Translations under genes and position numbers: made by a program
Assembly (NCBI GenBank): GCA_023424215.1
Contig: JAFAEC010000202.1
Coordinates: 1 to 17,133, forward strand
Source: Pseudomonadota bacterium
GTDB lineage: Bacteria; Pseudomonadota; Alphaproteobacteria; Caulobacterales; Caulobacteraceae
Length of the DNA stretch: 17,133 bases
Direction: 5' to 3'
Part shown: positions 1 through 6,689 of the stretch, one piece after another
How the letters are laid out: every line of letters starts with the position of its first letter
Position numbering within the stretch: position 1 is the stretch's first letter
Notes under the pieces: generated by a model
Told to the model about the DNA's origin: nothing
Seen by the model: only the letters and a program-made list of their open reading frames with translations
Databases searched by the model: none

Positions 1-1043
1 CGCCCCTGCCGCGCGGGCTGAGCGACAAGGGCGGCCTGGGCGAGGCGGCCGAGGCGGTGGCCCGGCGCCGGGCCGGCCGCGGCGCCGAGATCATCGAGTT
101 CGGGGACTATGCCTCCGCGAAGGGCGAGCGCAGCGGCTCGGGTCGCAACGCCATCGCCATCGTCGGCGGCGAGGGCGCCATCATGACCGGCACGGGCGGC
201 GGCGCCGATCCGTTCGGCGGCGGGTCGAACATCCGCTCCGACGACCTCGCCGAGGCGCTCTACGACGCCGTCGAGGACCGGGCCGTGAAGGCCATCGTGT
301 TCCGCGTCTCCTCGCCGGGCGGCTCGCCGGAGGCCTCGGAGCAGATACTCGCCGCCGTGCGGGCGGCCAAGGCGGCCGGCAAGCCTGTGGTGGTCTCCAT
401 GGGCGACTATGCCGCCTCCGGCGGCTACTGGATCAGCTCGGAAGCCAACTGGATCGTGGCGCAGCCGACCACCCTGACCGGGTCGATCGGCGTGTTCGGC
501 GGCAAGTTCGTTCTCGCCGACGCCCTCGGCCGCTTCGGCGTCGACATGCGCCATCTCAGCGTCGGCGGCGACTACGCCGGCGCCTTCTCGCCGTCAGAGC
601 CGTTCACCGCCGAGCAACGGGCGGCCTTCGCGGCCTCGATCGACCGGACCTACGAGGAGTTCATCACCCGGGTCTCCACCGGCCGGCGCCTGCCGCCGGC
701 GCGCGTGCGCGAGATCGCCCGCGGTCGTGTGTGGACGGGGGCGCAGGCGCGCGAACTCGGCCTCGTCGATCAACTGGGCGGCCTGGAGGAGGCCATCGCC
801 AAGGCGCGTCAGCTGGCGCGCATCCCGGACGAGGAGTCGGTGCGCTTCAAGCGGTTCCCGACGCCGGAATCGCCGTTCGAGGCCCTGTCAGAGATGTTCG
901 GCGTGTCCGGCGAGGCGGCGCGGGTGCTGGTCGGCATCGGCGGCGTCATGAACGATCCGGCGGCGGAGGCGGCGGTTCGCCGCATCCGGACCGAGCGGGC
1001 GCGGGCCTCGGGCGCGTCCGTTCTGGCCGACCAGCCGTACTGA
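1..1043 (+). CDS. sppA: Signal peptide peptidase SppA, C-terminal part (5' end outside window)
   Basis: The reading frame is open to the left edge (in frame from base 3) and ends at TGA 1041-1043, so the start is missing. SppA is a membrane-bound serine protease that degrades signal peptides left after secretion. The visible part holds the S49 peptidase domain: VSSPGG near 310, then YAASGGYW with the nucleophile serine codon at 417-419, TLTGSIGVFG, and RVWTGAQARELGLVDQLGG near 725-780. In the short Bacillus type the catalytic lysine follows the serine, in a stretch matching SVGGDYAGAF here (about 560-590). No lysine is present there, so the lysine probably lies in an upstream N-terminal repeat, as in the long 67-kDa E. 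coli type. The first GTG (57) is internal to the family alignment and is not the true start. The family is certain; the long-form assignment is inferred. Confidence 0.9.
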   Translation, partial: PLPRGLSDKGGLGEAAEAVARRRAGRGAEIIEFGDYASAKGERSGSGRNAIAIVGGEGAIMTGTGGGADPFGGGSNIRSDDLAEALYDAVEDRAVKAIVFRVSSPGGSPEASEQILAAVRAAKAAGKPVVVSMGDYAASGGYWISSEANWIVAQPTTLTGSIGVFGGKFVLADALGRFGVDMRHLSVGGDYAGAFSPSEPFTAEQRAAFAASIDRTYEEFITRVSTGRRLPPARVREIARGRVWTGAQARELGLVDQLGGLEEAIAKARQLARIPDEESVRFKRFPTPESPFEALSEMFGVSGEAARVLVGIGGVMNDPAAEAAVRRIRTERARASGASVLADQPY

Positions 1044-1142
1044 CGCACACTCGCCTGTGAAGCCGTCGCTCATTGACCGTTCATCGCGATGGACCGACAT
1101 TGGAGCTTCGGCGTTATAGGCAGCGCCGCTGAAGGTAACGCC

Positions 1143-1469
1143 ATGACCCAGTCTGACCGCCTGCTGTTCGCTCACGTCGGCCCCGGTTCGCGCCGCGCTT
1201 CCGGCGGCCTGCTCGGCCCCGTGATGTGGCTGGGCGGCCTGGTGGCCACCCTCGCAGCCATGGCTGTCGGCGCCGTGCTTGCGGTGGTGACCGCCGCTGC
1301 GGTGGCCGTGATCGCCCTGATCGCCGCCGTGCTGGTGTTCTTCGCCGGTCTGGCGGTGCGCGCGCGGCGCACGGTGAGCCGCCGCGGCCGTCGCGCCGAC
1401 GACGTCATCGAAGCCCGCAAGGTCGACGGCGCCTGGGTCGCCTACGGCTGGGAGCGGACGGGCCGGTAA
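1143..1469 (+). CDS. Small membrane protein of unknown function
   Basis: A 108-residue protein I cannot assign to a named family. I chose ATG 1143 because GAAGG (1131-1135) sits seven bases upstream; an in-frame ATG at 1089 would add 18 residues without hydrophobic or conserved character. Residues 1-26 are polar. Residues 27-72 are almost wholly hydrophobic, enough for two close membrane helices or one hairpin. A very basic stretch follows (RARRTVSRRGRR, 73-84), then a short soluble tail with the sequence DGAWVAYGW. The arginine cluster suggests the C-terminus is cytoplasmic by the positive-inside rule. The gene lies 99 bp after sppA and 10 bp before the amidase, with which it is probably co-transcribed. 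From memory, similar short proteins sit next to cell-wall amidases in Caulobacterales, but I could not check this. Confidence 0.75.
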   Translation: MTQSDRLLFAHVGPGSRRASGGLLGPVMWLGGLVATLAAMAVGAVLAVVTAAAVAVIALIAAVLVFFAGLAVRARRTVSRRGRRADDVIEARKVDGAWVAYGWERTGR

Positions 1470-1479
1470 GGGCGGAGTC

Positions 1480-2241
1480 GTGCAGGCCGTCCGGGACCTC
1501 CCTTCCCCCAACTTCGACGCTCGCCGCGGTCCGCCGGACATGCTGGTGCTGCACTACACGGGCATGGAGACCGCCGCCCCGGCTATCGCCCGGCTGTGCG
1601 ATCCCGAAGCGAAGGTCTCGGCCCACTACGTCGTCGACGAGGACGGCTCCATCCTGCGGCTGGTGCCGGAGGAACGACGGGCCTGGCATGCGGGGCGCGG
1701 CGTCTGGCAGGGCGAAACCGACTGCAACGCGGCGTCGATCGGCATCGAGATCGTCAATCCTGGCCACGAGTTCGGCTATCGCGACTTCCCCGAGGCCCAG
1801 GTGGCGGCGGTGCTGGAGCTGGTCGCCGACATCCGCGGCCGCTGGACCATTCCCGACGCGCGCATCATCGGACATTCCGACCTCGCGCCGGACCGCAAGC
1901 AGGATCCCGGCGAGCGCTTTCCGTGGAAGCGGCTCGCAGCGGAGGGCCACGGTCTATGGTTCGAGCCGGCCGAAGAGCGCATCGCCGCCCTCGGCGCGCC
2001 GCTGTCCCCCGGCGACGACGGGCTGGGCGTGATCGTGCTCCGCGCCGGCCTGCACCGTCTCGGATACGGCCTGCAGCCCGGCGGCGACTACGACGACGAG
2101 ACCCGGCTGACCGTCGAGGCCTTCCAGCGTCACTGGCGTCCGGCGAAGGTCGACGGGGTCGCCGACGGCGAGACCCGCGCCACCCTGATGGGCGTGCTGC
2201 AGCTGGCGACCGCGGAAAGCGTGACCGGAGTTCTGTCGTAA
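1480..2241 (+). CDS. N-acetylmuramoyl-L-alanine amidase (AmpD/AmiD type) with peptidoglycan-binding domain
   Basis: This 253-residue zinc amidase cuts the bond between MurNAc (or anhydro-MurNAc) and the stem peptide. Residues 20-145 form the Amidase_2 domain: the zinc ligands appear to be His25 (LVLHYTGM), His132 (IIGHSDLAP) and Asp142, with Glu90 (SIGIEIVN) and Lys140 (RKQDPGE) in the catalytic positions known from AmpD. Residues about 175-240 form a PG_binding_1 domain (LHRLGYGLQPGGDYDDETRLTVEAF region). That architecture resembles E. coli AmiD more than the single-domain cytosolic AmpD. However, no signal peptide or lipobox is visible, so a cytosolic role in turnover-fragment recycling is equally possible. 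The start is GTG 1480, with GGAG only two bases upstream; this spacing is poor, and no better start is seen before the conserved domain. The gene probably shares a transcript with the small membrane protein before it. Confidence 0.9.
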   Translation: MQAVRDLPSPNFDARRGPPDMLVLHYTGMETAAPAIARLCDPEAKVSAHYVVDEDGSILRLVPEERRAWHAGRGVWQGETDCNAASIGIEIVNPGHEFGYRDFPEAQVAAVLELVADIRGRWTIPDARIIGHSDLAPDRKQDPGERFPWKRLAAEGHGLWFEPAEERIAALGAPLSPGDDGLGVIVLRAGLHRLGYGLQPGGDYDDETRLTVEAFQRHWRPAKVDGVADGETRATLMGVLQLATAESVTGVLS

Positions 2242-2277
2242 GGGCGGTTGGCTCTCCCCACGGCGAGTCTGGCCGGC

Positions 2278-2359
2278 GGGCTGAGCCCGAACAGGCCACG
2301 CGTGAGACGCGCCGGGAAGAGAGGTTCTCGACTTCCGGATCTACGGCGCCTCTGGCGCC
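2278..2359 (+). other. Three short perfect hairpins between the amidase gene and rnpB
   Basis: The 162-bp gap 2242-2403 has no credible gene. It holds GGGC-TGA-GCCC (2278-2288), CGCGT-GAG-ACGCG (2299-2311) and GGCGCC-TCT-GGCGCC (2345-2359). None is followed by a T-run, so they are not classic intrinsic terminators. They may slow or end transcription from the amidase gene, or be chance in GC-rich DNA. Confidence 0.3.
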
Positions 2360-2368
2360 CCGAGGACG

Positions 2369-2401
2369 TTGACCTCGCCCTCCGAAGAGCCCACCTAGGG
2401 C
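2369..2401 (+). promoter_or_regulatory. Candidate promoter of rnpB
   Basis: TTGACC at 2369-2374 matches a housekeeping -35 box. CCTAGGGC at 2394-2401 partly matches the Caulobacter-type -10 (GCTANAWC). The spacing is 19 bp between the hexamers, slightly long. Transcription would begin a few bases later, where the rnpB P1 helix starts (2404). That positional fit is the main support. Confidence 0.4.
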
Positions 2402-2403
2402 CT

Positions 2404-2777
2404 GCCAGACGGCCGGGCGGTCGCGGCGGGGTTCGCCCCGTCGAGGAAAGTCCGGGCTCCACGGTGAAAAGGCGGCGGATAACCTCCGCCCGGGGCGACC
2501 CGAGGGATAGCGCCACAGAAAGCAAACCTCCGGCCTCGCGAGGCCGGGAAGGGTGAAAGGGTGGGGTAAGAGCCCACCGCGGGACTGGCGACAGGACCGG
2601 CATGGCAAGCCCCGCCTGGAGCAAGACCGAATAGGGGCGTCGCGCGGGTTCGCCCGCAGGGTTCACCGCCCGAGGCGTCCGGGTAGGTCGCGAGAGCCGG
2701 TCAGCAATGGCCGGTCCAGAGGAATGATCGTCGCCCGCTTCGGCGGGAACAGAACCCGGCTTACAGGCCGTCTGGCA
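2404..2777 (+). ncRNA. rnpB: RNase P RNA (bacterial type A)
   Basis: This is the catalytic RNA of ribonuclease P, which trims the 5' leaders of tRNA precursors together with the RnpA protein. The ends are set by helix P1: GCCAGACGGCC at 2404-2414 pairs perfectly over 11 bp with GGCCGTCTGGC at 2766-2776. The conserved core boxes are present in order: GAGGAAAGTCCGGGCTCC (2443-2460, 5' side of P4), ACAGAAAGCAAACC (from 2515), GGTGAAAGGGTGGGG with GTAAGAGCCCACC (2552-2578), GCAAG...CTGGAGCAAG...AATAGG (2605-2635), AGAGGAATGATCG (2718-2730), and ACAGAACCCGGCTTACAG (2749-2766, 3' side of P4). The length of about 373 nt is normal for type A. Open frames on either strand here are chance. The mature 5' end could be a few bases earlier. 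The gene sits between the amidase and mraZ, an arrangement I recall from other alphaproteobacteria. Confidence 0.97.
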
Positions 2778-2784
2778 TTTTTCC
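2766..2784 (+). terminator. Possible terminator at the rnpB 3' end
   Basis: A T-tract (TTTTT 2778-2782) starts two bases after the P1 3' strand. The P1 helix itself would be the stem, so this is not a compact local hairpin. A second GC-rich structure (GCGCC...GGCGC, about 2798-2818) follows without a T-run. Confidence 0.35.
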
Positions 2785-2880
2785 TTCTCACCTGGGCGCC
2801 ACCGGCTTGGGCGCTTCGCCTAGGCGTCGGCTGGTGATTTCCCCCGCCTTAACCCGCTGTCGATCAGGCTGAAAACTGCG

Positions 2881-2920
2881 TTGTCCCCAGCCTGTCTATA
2901 CTTTCGATGTTCTATGTATG
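2881..2920 (+). promoter_or_regulatory. AT-rich island, candidate promoter of the mraZ (dcw) operon
   Basis: Within the 316-bp gap between rnpB and mraZ, bases about 2895-2925 are strikingly AT-rich for this genome. They contain TATACT (2897-2902), within CTATAC, a fair -10 box, and TATGTA (2913-2918). TTGTCC at 2881-2886 resembles a -35 box but lies only 10 bp from TATACT, so I cannot pair a full promoter with confidence. TTGTTT (2935-2940) with TTAACG (2958-2963) at 17 bp is a second option. Either start would place the MraZ boxes in or just before the leader. Confidence 0.35.
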
Positions 2921-2975
2921 TTCCGTCCGGAAGCTTGTTTCGCGCCAGGCGTGACAGTTAACGGGCGTCAACTAA

Positions 2976-3010
2976 TCCCATTGTCGCCCATTTGATCCCA
3001 TGCTATCCCA
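2976..3010 (+). promoter_or_regulatory. Probable MraZ operator: four TGGGN boxes at 10-bp spacing (on the minus strand)
   Basis: The boxes read on the plus strand as TCCCA (2976-2980), GCCCA (2986-2990), TCCCA (2996-3000) and TCCCA (3006-3010). Each 5-bp box is separated by exactly 5 bp; on the minus strand they are TGGGA/TGGGC repeats. E. coli MraZ is known to bind TGGGN repeats with 5-nt spacers upstream of its own gene. The boxes sit 83-117 bp before the mraZ start and no further copy follows at either side in phase. Autorepression of the operon by MraZ is therefore likely. Confidence 0.75.
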
Positions 3011-3092
3011 ATCCAGCCGGGTTTGGGGCGCGGCGTGCGTCGCGTGGATCGGGATCAGAGGGGCGGACCGAAGGGTCCGAGTTGGGCAGGGC

Positions 3093-3572
3093 GTGTTTCT
3101 CTCGACCTTTGAGAAACAACTGGACGGCAAGCGTCGTCTGCTGATCCCGCAGGAGTTCCGCACGGCCGACAACGGCGCGGAGCACGGAGTGTTCTGCTTC
3201 TTCTCGATCGAGTCCGACTGCCTCGAGGCCGGGGGCGACAAGCTGATGGCCGAATACGTCACCATGATCGAGGAGCTGCCGTTCGGCGACGACCAGCGCA
3301 CAGCGCTTGAGGAGACCTTCTTCGCCGGCCAGCGCCCGCTGGCCTACGACGGCGGCGGCCGCATCACCCTGCCGGAGGGCCTGTGCCAGGAGGCGGGGCT
3401 GACCGAGGACGTGGTTATCGTCGGCCTGGGTTCACGCTTCCAGATCTGGGATCGCGCGCGCTGGAACGCTCGCCGCGAGGAACGCCGCCTGCTGGCGCGT
3501 CAGGCGGTGCGCGAGCGCGGCGAGGCGGCCCGGCGCGCCCGTGCCGCGCGGCCGACGGGGGAGGGGGCATGA
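3093..3572 (+). CDS. mraZ: Transcriptional regulator MraZ
   Basis: MraZ is a ring-forming DNA-binding protein with two AbrB-like half domains that represses the dcw operon. The protein is 159 residues (E. coli 152). The first half carries LDGKRRLLIPQEFR (10-23) and the second YDGGGRITLPEGLCQEAGL (from 85); these are the two family signature repeats. I chose GTG 3093 because the family begins MFxxxxxxLDxKxR and GGGCAGG lies just upstream. The longer in-frame ATG at 3000 would add 31 unrelated residues and start inside the operator boxes. The C-terminus (about 119-159) is an unusually arginine- and alanine-rich tail, probably helical. The stop overlaps the rsmH start by four bases (ATGA), so the two are translationally coupled. 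It is the first gene of the dcw operon. Confidence 0.95.
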   Translation: MFLSTFEKQLDGKRRLLIPQEFRTADNGAEHGVFCFFSIESDCLEAGGDKLMAEYVTMIEELPFGDDQRTALEETFFAGQRPLAYDGGGRITLPEGLCQEAGLTEDVVIVGLGSRFQIWDRARWNARREERRLLARQAVRERGEAARRARAARPTGEGA

Positions 3573-4519
3573 GCCCGCACGCGCCCGTCCTGCTCGCCGA
3601 GGTGCTCGAGGCGCTTGAGCCGAAGCCCGGCGACGTCGTCATCGACGCCACCTTCGGCGCCGGCGGCTACACCCGCGCCATCCTCGAGACCGGCGCCACG
3701 GTGATCGCGCTGGATCGCGACCCGACGGTGCAGCCTTACGCCGACGCTGTCGCGCGCGACTACCCGGACCGCTTCCGCCTCGTGCGGACGCCCTTCTCGG
3801 GTCTGGCCGAGGCCTTCGCCGACAGCGGCGAGACCCGGCTGGACGGCGTGGTGTTCGACATCGGCGTGTCGTCCATGCAGCTGGACCAGGCCGAGCGCGG
3901 CTTTTCCTTCATGCGCGACGGTCCGCTGGACATGCGCATGTCGGGCGAGGGCGAGAGCGCGGCCGACGTCGTCAACACCTGGGAGCACGGGCCGCTGGCC
4001 CACATCTTCAAGCTCTACGGCGACGAGCGGCAGTCGGGCCGTGTGGCGACGGCCATCCTCCGCCGTCGTTCCGAGAAACCGTTCGAGCGCACGCTCGATC
4101 TCGCCGAGGTCGTCGAGAAGGCGCTGGGCGGCCGCCGCGGCGCGCCGATCCACCCGGCCACCCGGGTGTTCCAGGCGCTGCGCATCGCCGTCAACGACGA
4201 GCTGGGCGAGCTGCGCGCCGGTCTTGAGGCGGCCGAGGCGACCCTGTCGCCGGGCGGCCGGCTGGCTGTGGTCACCTTTCATTCCCTCGAAGACCGCATC
4301 GTGAAGGCCTTCCTGACCGAGCGGAGCGGCGCGGCGCCCGGCGGGTCGCGTCACGCTCCGGTCGCCGTCGAGCTGCGCAAGCCCAGCTTCGTGCTGAGGT
4401 TCAAGGGCGCCCGCGAGGCCGGCGACGCCGAGCGCGAGGTCAATCCGCGGGCGCGCTCGGCGAAGCTCCGCGCCGCCGTCCGCACCGAGGCGGCCGCGTG
4501 GGGGAGGATCGCCGCATGA
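3569..4519 (+). CDS. rsmH: 16S rRNA (cytosine(1402)-N(4))-methyltransferase RsmH (MraW)
   Basis: RsmH uses S-adenosylmethionine to methylate N4 of C1402 in the ribosomal decoding centre. The 316-residue length matches the family (E. coli 313). It starts HAPVLLAEVL (4-13), followed by the SAM-binding loop DATFGAGGYT (26-35) and the acidic DRDP after the next strand. Further family blocks are FDIGVSSMQLDQAERGFSF, PLDMRM, the HPATRVFQALRIAVNDEL block and VTFHSLEDRIVK, ending with NPRARSAKLRA. The ATG at 3569 overlaps the mraZ stop and follows a strong GGGGGAGGGGG Shine-Dalgarno run. The gene ends with an ATGA overlap into ftsL. All key motifs are intact. Confidence 0.97.
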   Translation: MSPHAPVLLAEVLEALEPKPGDVVIDATFGAGGYTRAILETGATVIALDRDPTVQPYADAVARDYPDRFRLVRTPFSGLAEAFADSGETRLDGVVFDIGVSSMQLDQAERGFSFMRDGPLDMRMSGEGESAADVVNTWEHGPLAHIFKLYGDERQSGRVATAILRRRSEKPFERTLDLAEVVEKALGGRRGAPIHPATRVFQALRIAVNDELGELRAGLEAAEATLSPGGRLAVVTFHSLEDRIVKAFLTERSGAAPGGSRHAPVAVELRKPSFVLRFKGAREAGDAEREVNPRARSAKLRAAVRTEAAAWGRIAA

Positions 4520-4947
4520 GCGTTCTGACCGCTCCCCTGCAACGGCTGTTCGCCTGGAAGGTCCGGGGCGTGCGCTGGATCGAGATCATCGGCGTCCTGC
4601 TGGTCGCCGCGATGGTCTTCTCGGTCTATGTCGCCAAGGCCGCCGCGGCCCGCACGGGCTCCGAGATCGCCGACCTCGAGCGCCAGATCGCCCAGAACGG
4701 CCGCCGCGTGCGGCTTCTGCGGGCCGAGGTCGCGCGGCTCGAGCAGCCGGCGCGGCTGGAGTCCCTGTCGCGTGGCGCCGGTCTGGTCCCTGTGGATGTC
4801 CACCGGCAGGCGGGCGTCGACCAGCTGCCCGCCATCGCCCCGCTCCCCGAGGCCGAGCCCGCGCCCGTAGTCGCGGCTCCCGCCGCTCCGGCCGCCCCCG
4901 TGACGGTCGAGGCGCCGCCCCCGGCCCAAGGGGAGGCGGCTCAATGA
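4516..4947 (+). CDS. ftsL: Cell division protein FtsL
   Basis: FtsL is a small bitopic divisome protein that, with FtsB and FtsQ, activates the FtsW-FtsI synthase. The protein has 143 residues: a short basic cytoplasmic head (1-20), one membrane helix (about 21-40, WIEIIGVLLVAAMVFSVYVA), then a heptad-like coiled coil (about 46-77, with L54, I58, V65, L68, V72, L75). A long proline/alanine-rich periplasmic tail follows (from about 105). Sequence conservation in FtsL is weak, so the call rests on this topology and the position between rsmH and ftsI. The proline-rich tail makes it longer than E. coli FtsL (121). The ATG at 4516 overlaps the rsmH stop and follows GGGGAGGA at a seven-base distance; an in-frame GTG at 4498 is less likely. 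Confidence 0.88.
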   Translation: MSVLTAPLQRLFAWKVRGVRWIEIIGVLLVAAMVFSVYVAKAAAARTGSEIADLERQIAQNGRRVRLLRAEVARLEQPARLESLSRGAGLVPVDVHRQAGVDQLPAIAPLPEAEPAPVVAAPAAPAAPVTVEAPPPAQGEAAQ

Positions 4948-6689
4948 GCGTCCACGACCCCCACGCCTGGGACCGGCCCGCGCCCGGCCCGCGCTGGAGC
5001 GCCCGCCCGCGGCTGCCGTCATGGCGCTGGCTCGCCGAGGCCATGTGGTGGGTCGAGCACTCGTTCGGGCGCGCCCGCGCCGATGCGCGGCCGGAAGAGG
5101 ACACCCGCGTCCGCATCTTCCTGATCCTCGCGGTCTTCAGCCTGGTCTTCGTCTGCCTCGGTCTCGGCGCGGCCCGCGCGGCCCTGCTGGCGCCGCAGGG
5201 CGGCGGCGGCTCGGCGCATCATCCCTTCGCCATGACCCGGGCGGATCTGGTCGACCGCAACGGCGCCCTGCTCGCCACCAACATCGTTCACTACGGCCTC
5301 TACATCGATCCGGACGAGGTCTGGGACCGGCGGCTGGCCGCCCGCCAGATCAAGCGGGCCCTGCCGCGGGTCTCCATGGCCCGCCTGAACCGGGTGCTGA
5401 ACGGCGAGCGGCGGCTGATCGTCCTGCCGGGCCTGACGCCGCAGGAGAAGGCCGCGGTGCATGCCCTGGCGCTGGGCGGGGTGACCTTCGAGCCCGAGGA
5501 TCGCCGCGTCTATCCGCTGGGGCGCTCGGCCCGGCACGTGGTCGGCGCGGCCGACGGCGGCGGCGTCGGCATCACCGGCGCCGAGCTGGCCTTCAACGAG
5601 GACATTCGCGCCGCGGGCGAGAAGGGCGAGGCCTTCCCGCTGTCGATCGACCTGCGGGTCCAGGGGGTGCTGGAGAACGAGCTGGCCGCGGCCGCCACCG
5701 AGACCCAGGCCAAGGGCGCCGTCGGCATCGTCGCCGACGTCCAGACCGGCGAAATCCTCGGCATGGCCAGCTGGCCGACCAGCGAGGGCCTGAACCGCGC
5801 CACCTCGGCCCACTACGAGATGGGCTCGGTGTTCAAGACCTTCACCGTCGCCGCCGGCCTCGACACCGGCCGGGCCGACATGGACACCCTGTTCGACGCC
5901 TCGGAAGCCTTCATGATCGGCAATCGCCGCATCACCGACTTCCACGCCACCAACCAGATCCTGACGCTGGAGGAGGTCTACCTTCACTCCTCCAACATCG
6001 GGACCTCGCGCCTGGCGGTGGAGATGGGCCCGCAGGTGATGCGCGACTACTTCACCCGCTTCGGCCTGCTCGACGCCGCGCCGATCGAGCTGCACGAGTC
6101 GGCCCGCCCGCGCCGGCCGCGCAAGTGGGACGACTCCACCCTGGCCTCGCTGTCGTTCGGCTACGGCATCATGATCACCCCGCTGCAGATGACCGCGGCC
6201 ATGGGGGCTTTGACCAATGGCGGGCGCTTCATTCCGCTCACCCTGCGCAAGGGCGGCCGGCGCGATGTCCAGCCGCGCCAGGTGGTCACCGCCGAGACGT
6301 CGGCGACCCTGCTGGAGCTGATGCGCCGCAACGTGGTGCGCGGTTCGGGCACGCGCGCCGACGCCCCCGGCCTGCGGGTCGGCGGCAAGACCGGCTCGGC
6401 CAACAAGCTGGTCGACGGCCGCTACGACCCGACCCACGCGGTCGGCACCTTCGCCGCGGTTTTCCCGACCGACGGACCGCTCGACGCCCGCCGCTATTCC
6501 ATCCTGATCCTCGTCGACGAGCCCGGGACCTATCCGCGCACCGGCGGCTTCGTGGCCGCCCCCGCCGTCGGCCGCATCGCCGACCGGATCGCCCCCTTCC
6601 TCGGCGTCCAGCGCCGCGCCGACCCTTACCGCACGGCGACGGGCGAGAAGGTCCCCGACTTCGAGGACGTCGCGGGGGACGGCCGATGA
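4944..6689 (+). CDS. ftsI: Septal peptidoglycan transpeptidase FtsI (penicillin-binding protein 3)
   Basis: FtsI is a class B penicillin-binding protein that crosslinks new septal peptidoglycan as partner of the glycosyltransferase FtsW. The protein has 581 residues: a cytoplasmic N-terminus of about 57 residues rich in tryptophan and arginine, one membrane helix (58-77), a pedestal domain starting RADLVDRNGALLATN, then the transpeptidase domain. The three active-site motifs are intact: S295-V-F-K298 (nucleophile Ser295), S349-S-N351, and K482-T-G484. The region FGYGIMITPLQM is typical of the family. No PASTA domains are present. The start overlaps ftsL and the end overlaps murE, both as ATGA, which fits tight co-translation of divisome and precursor enzymes. 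It is a beta-lactam target by family knowledge. Confidence 0.97.
   Translation: MSVHDPHAWDRPAPGPRWSARPRLPSWRWLAEAMWWVEHSFGRARADARPEEDTRVRIFLILAVFSLVFVCLGLGAARAALLAPQGGGGSAHHPFAMTRADLVDRNGALLATNIVHYGLYIDPDEVWDRRLAARQIKRALPRVSMARLNRVLNGERRLIVLPGLTPQEKAAVHALALGGVTFEPEDRRVYPLGRSARHVVGAADGGGVGITGAELAFNEDIRAAGEKGEAFPLSIDLRVQGVLENELAAAATETQAKGAVGIVADVQTGEILGMASWPTSEGLNRATSAHYEMGSVFKTFTVAAGLDTGRADMDTLFDASEAFMIGNRRITDFHATNQILTLEEVYLHSSNIGTSRLAVEMGPQVMRDYFTRFGLLDAAPIELHESARPRRPRKWDDSTLASLSFGYGIMITPLQMTAAMGALTNGGRFIPLTLRKGGRRDVQPRQVVTAETSATLLELMRRNVVRGSGTRADAPGLRVGGKTGSANKLVDGRYDPTHAVGTFAAVFPTDGPLDARRYSILILVDEPGTYPRTGGFVAAPAVGRIADRIAPFLGVQRRADPYRTATGEKVPDFEDVAGDGR

Noticed and set aside
1073..1119. TTGACC (1073-1078) with TTATAG (1114-1119) as promoter of the small membrane protein gene
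   Set aside because: The spacing of 35 bp is too long, and no better -10 is found at 16-18 bp.
2248..2837. Open frames across the rnpB region on both strands
   Set aside because: The segment is clearly structured RNase P RNA, and the frames have no protein motifs.
2958..2975. Possible CtrA site TTAA-N7-TTAA before mraZ
   Set aside because: The second half reads CAAC at the required spacing, so the full site is not there.
5021..6685. The murE frame stays open far upstream, through almost all of ftsI, suggesting a 1039-residue protein
   Set aside because: The added part is arginine/proline/glycine-rich with no domains and overlaps the intact ftsI gene. It is the usual open shadow frame of GC-rich DNA. 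MurE homology begins at 6686.
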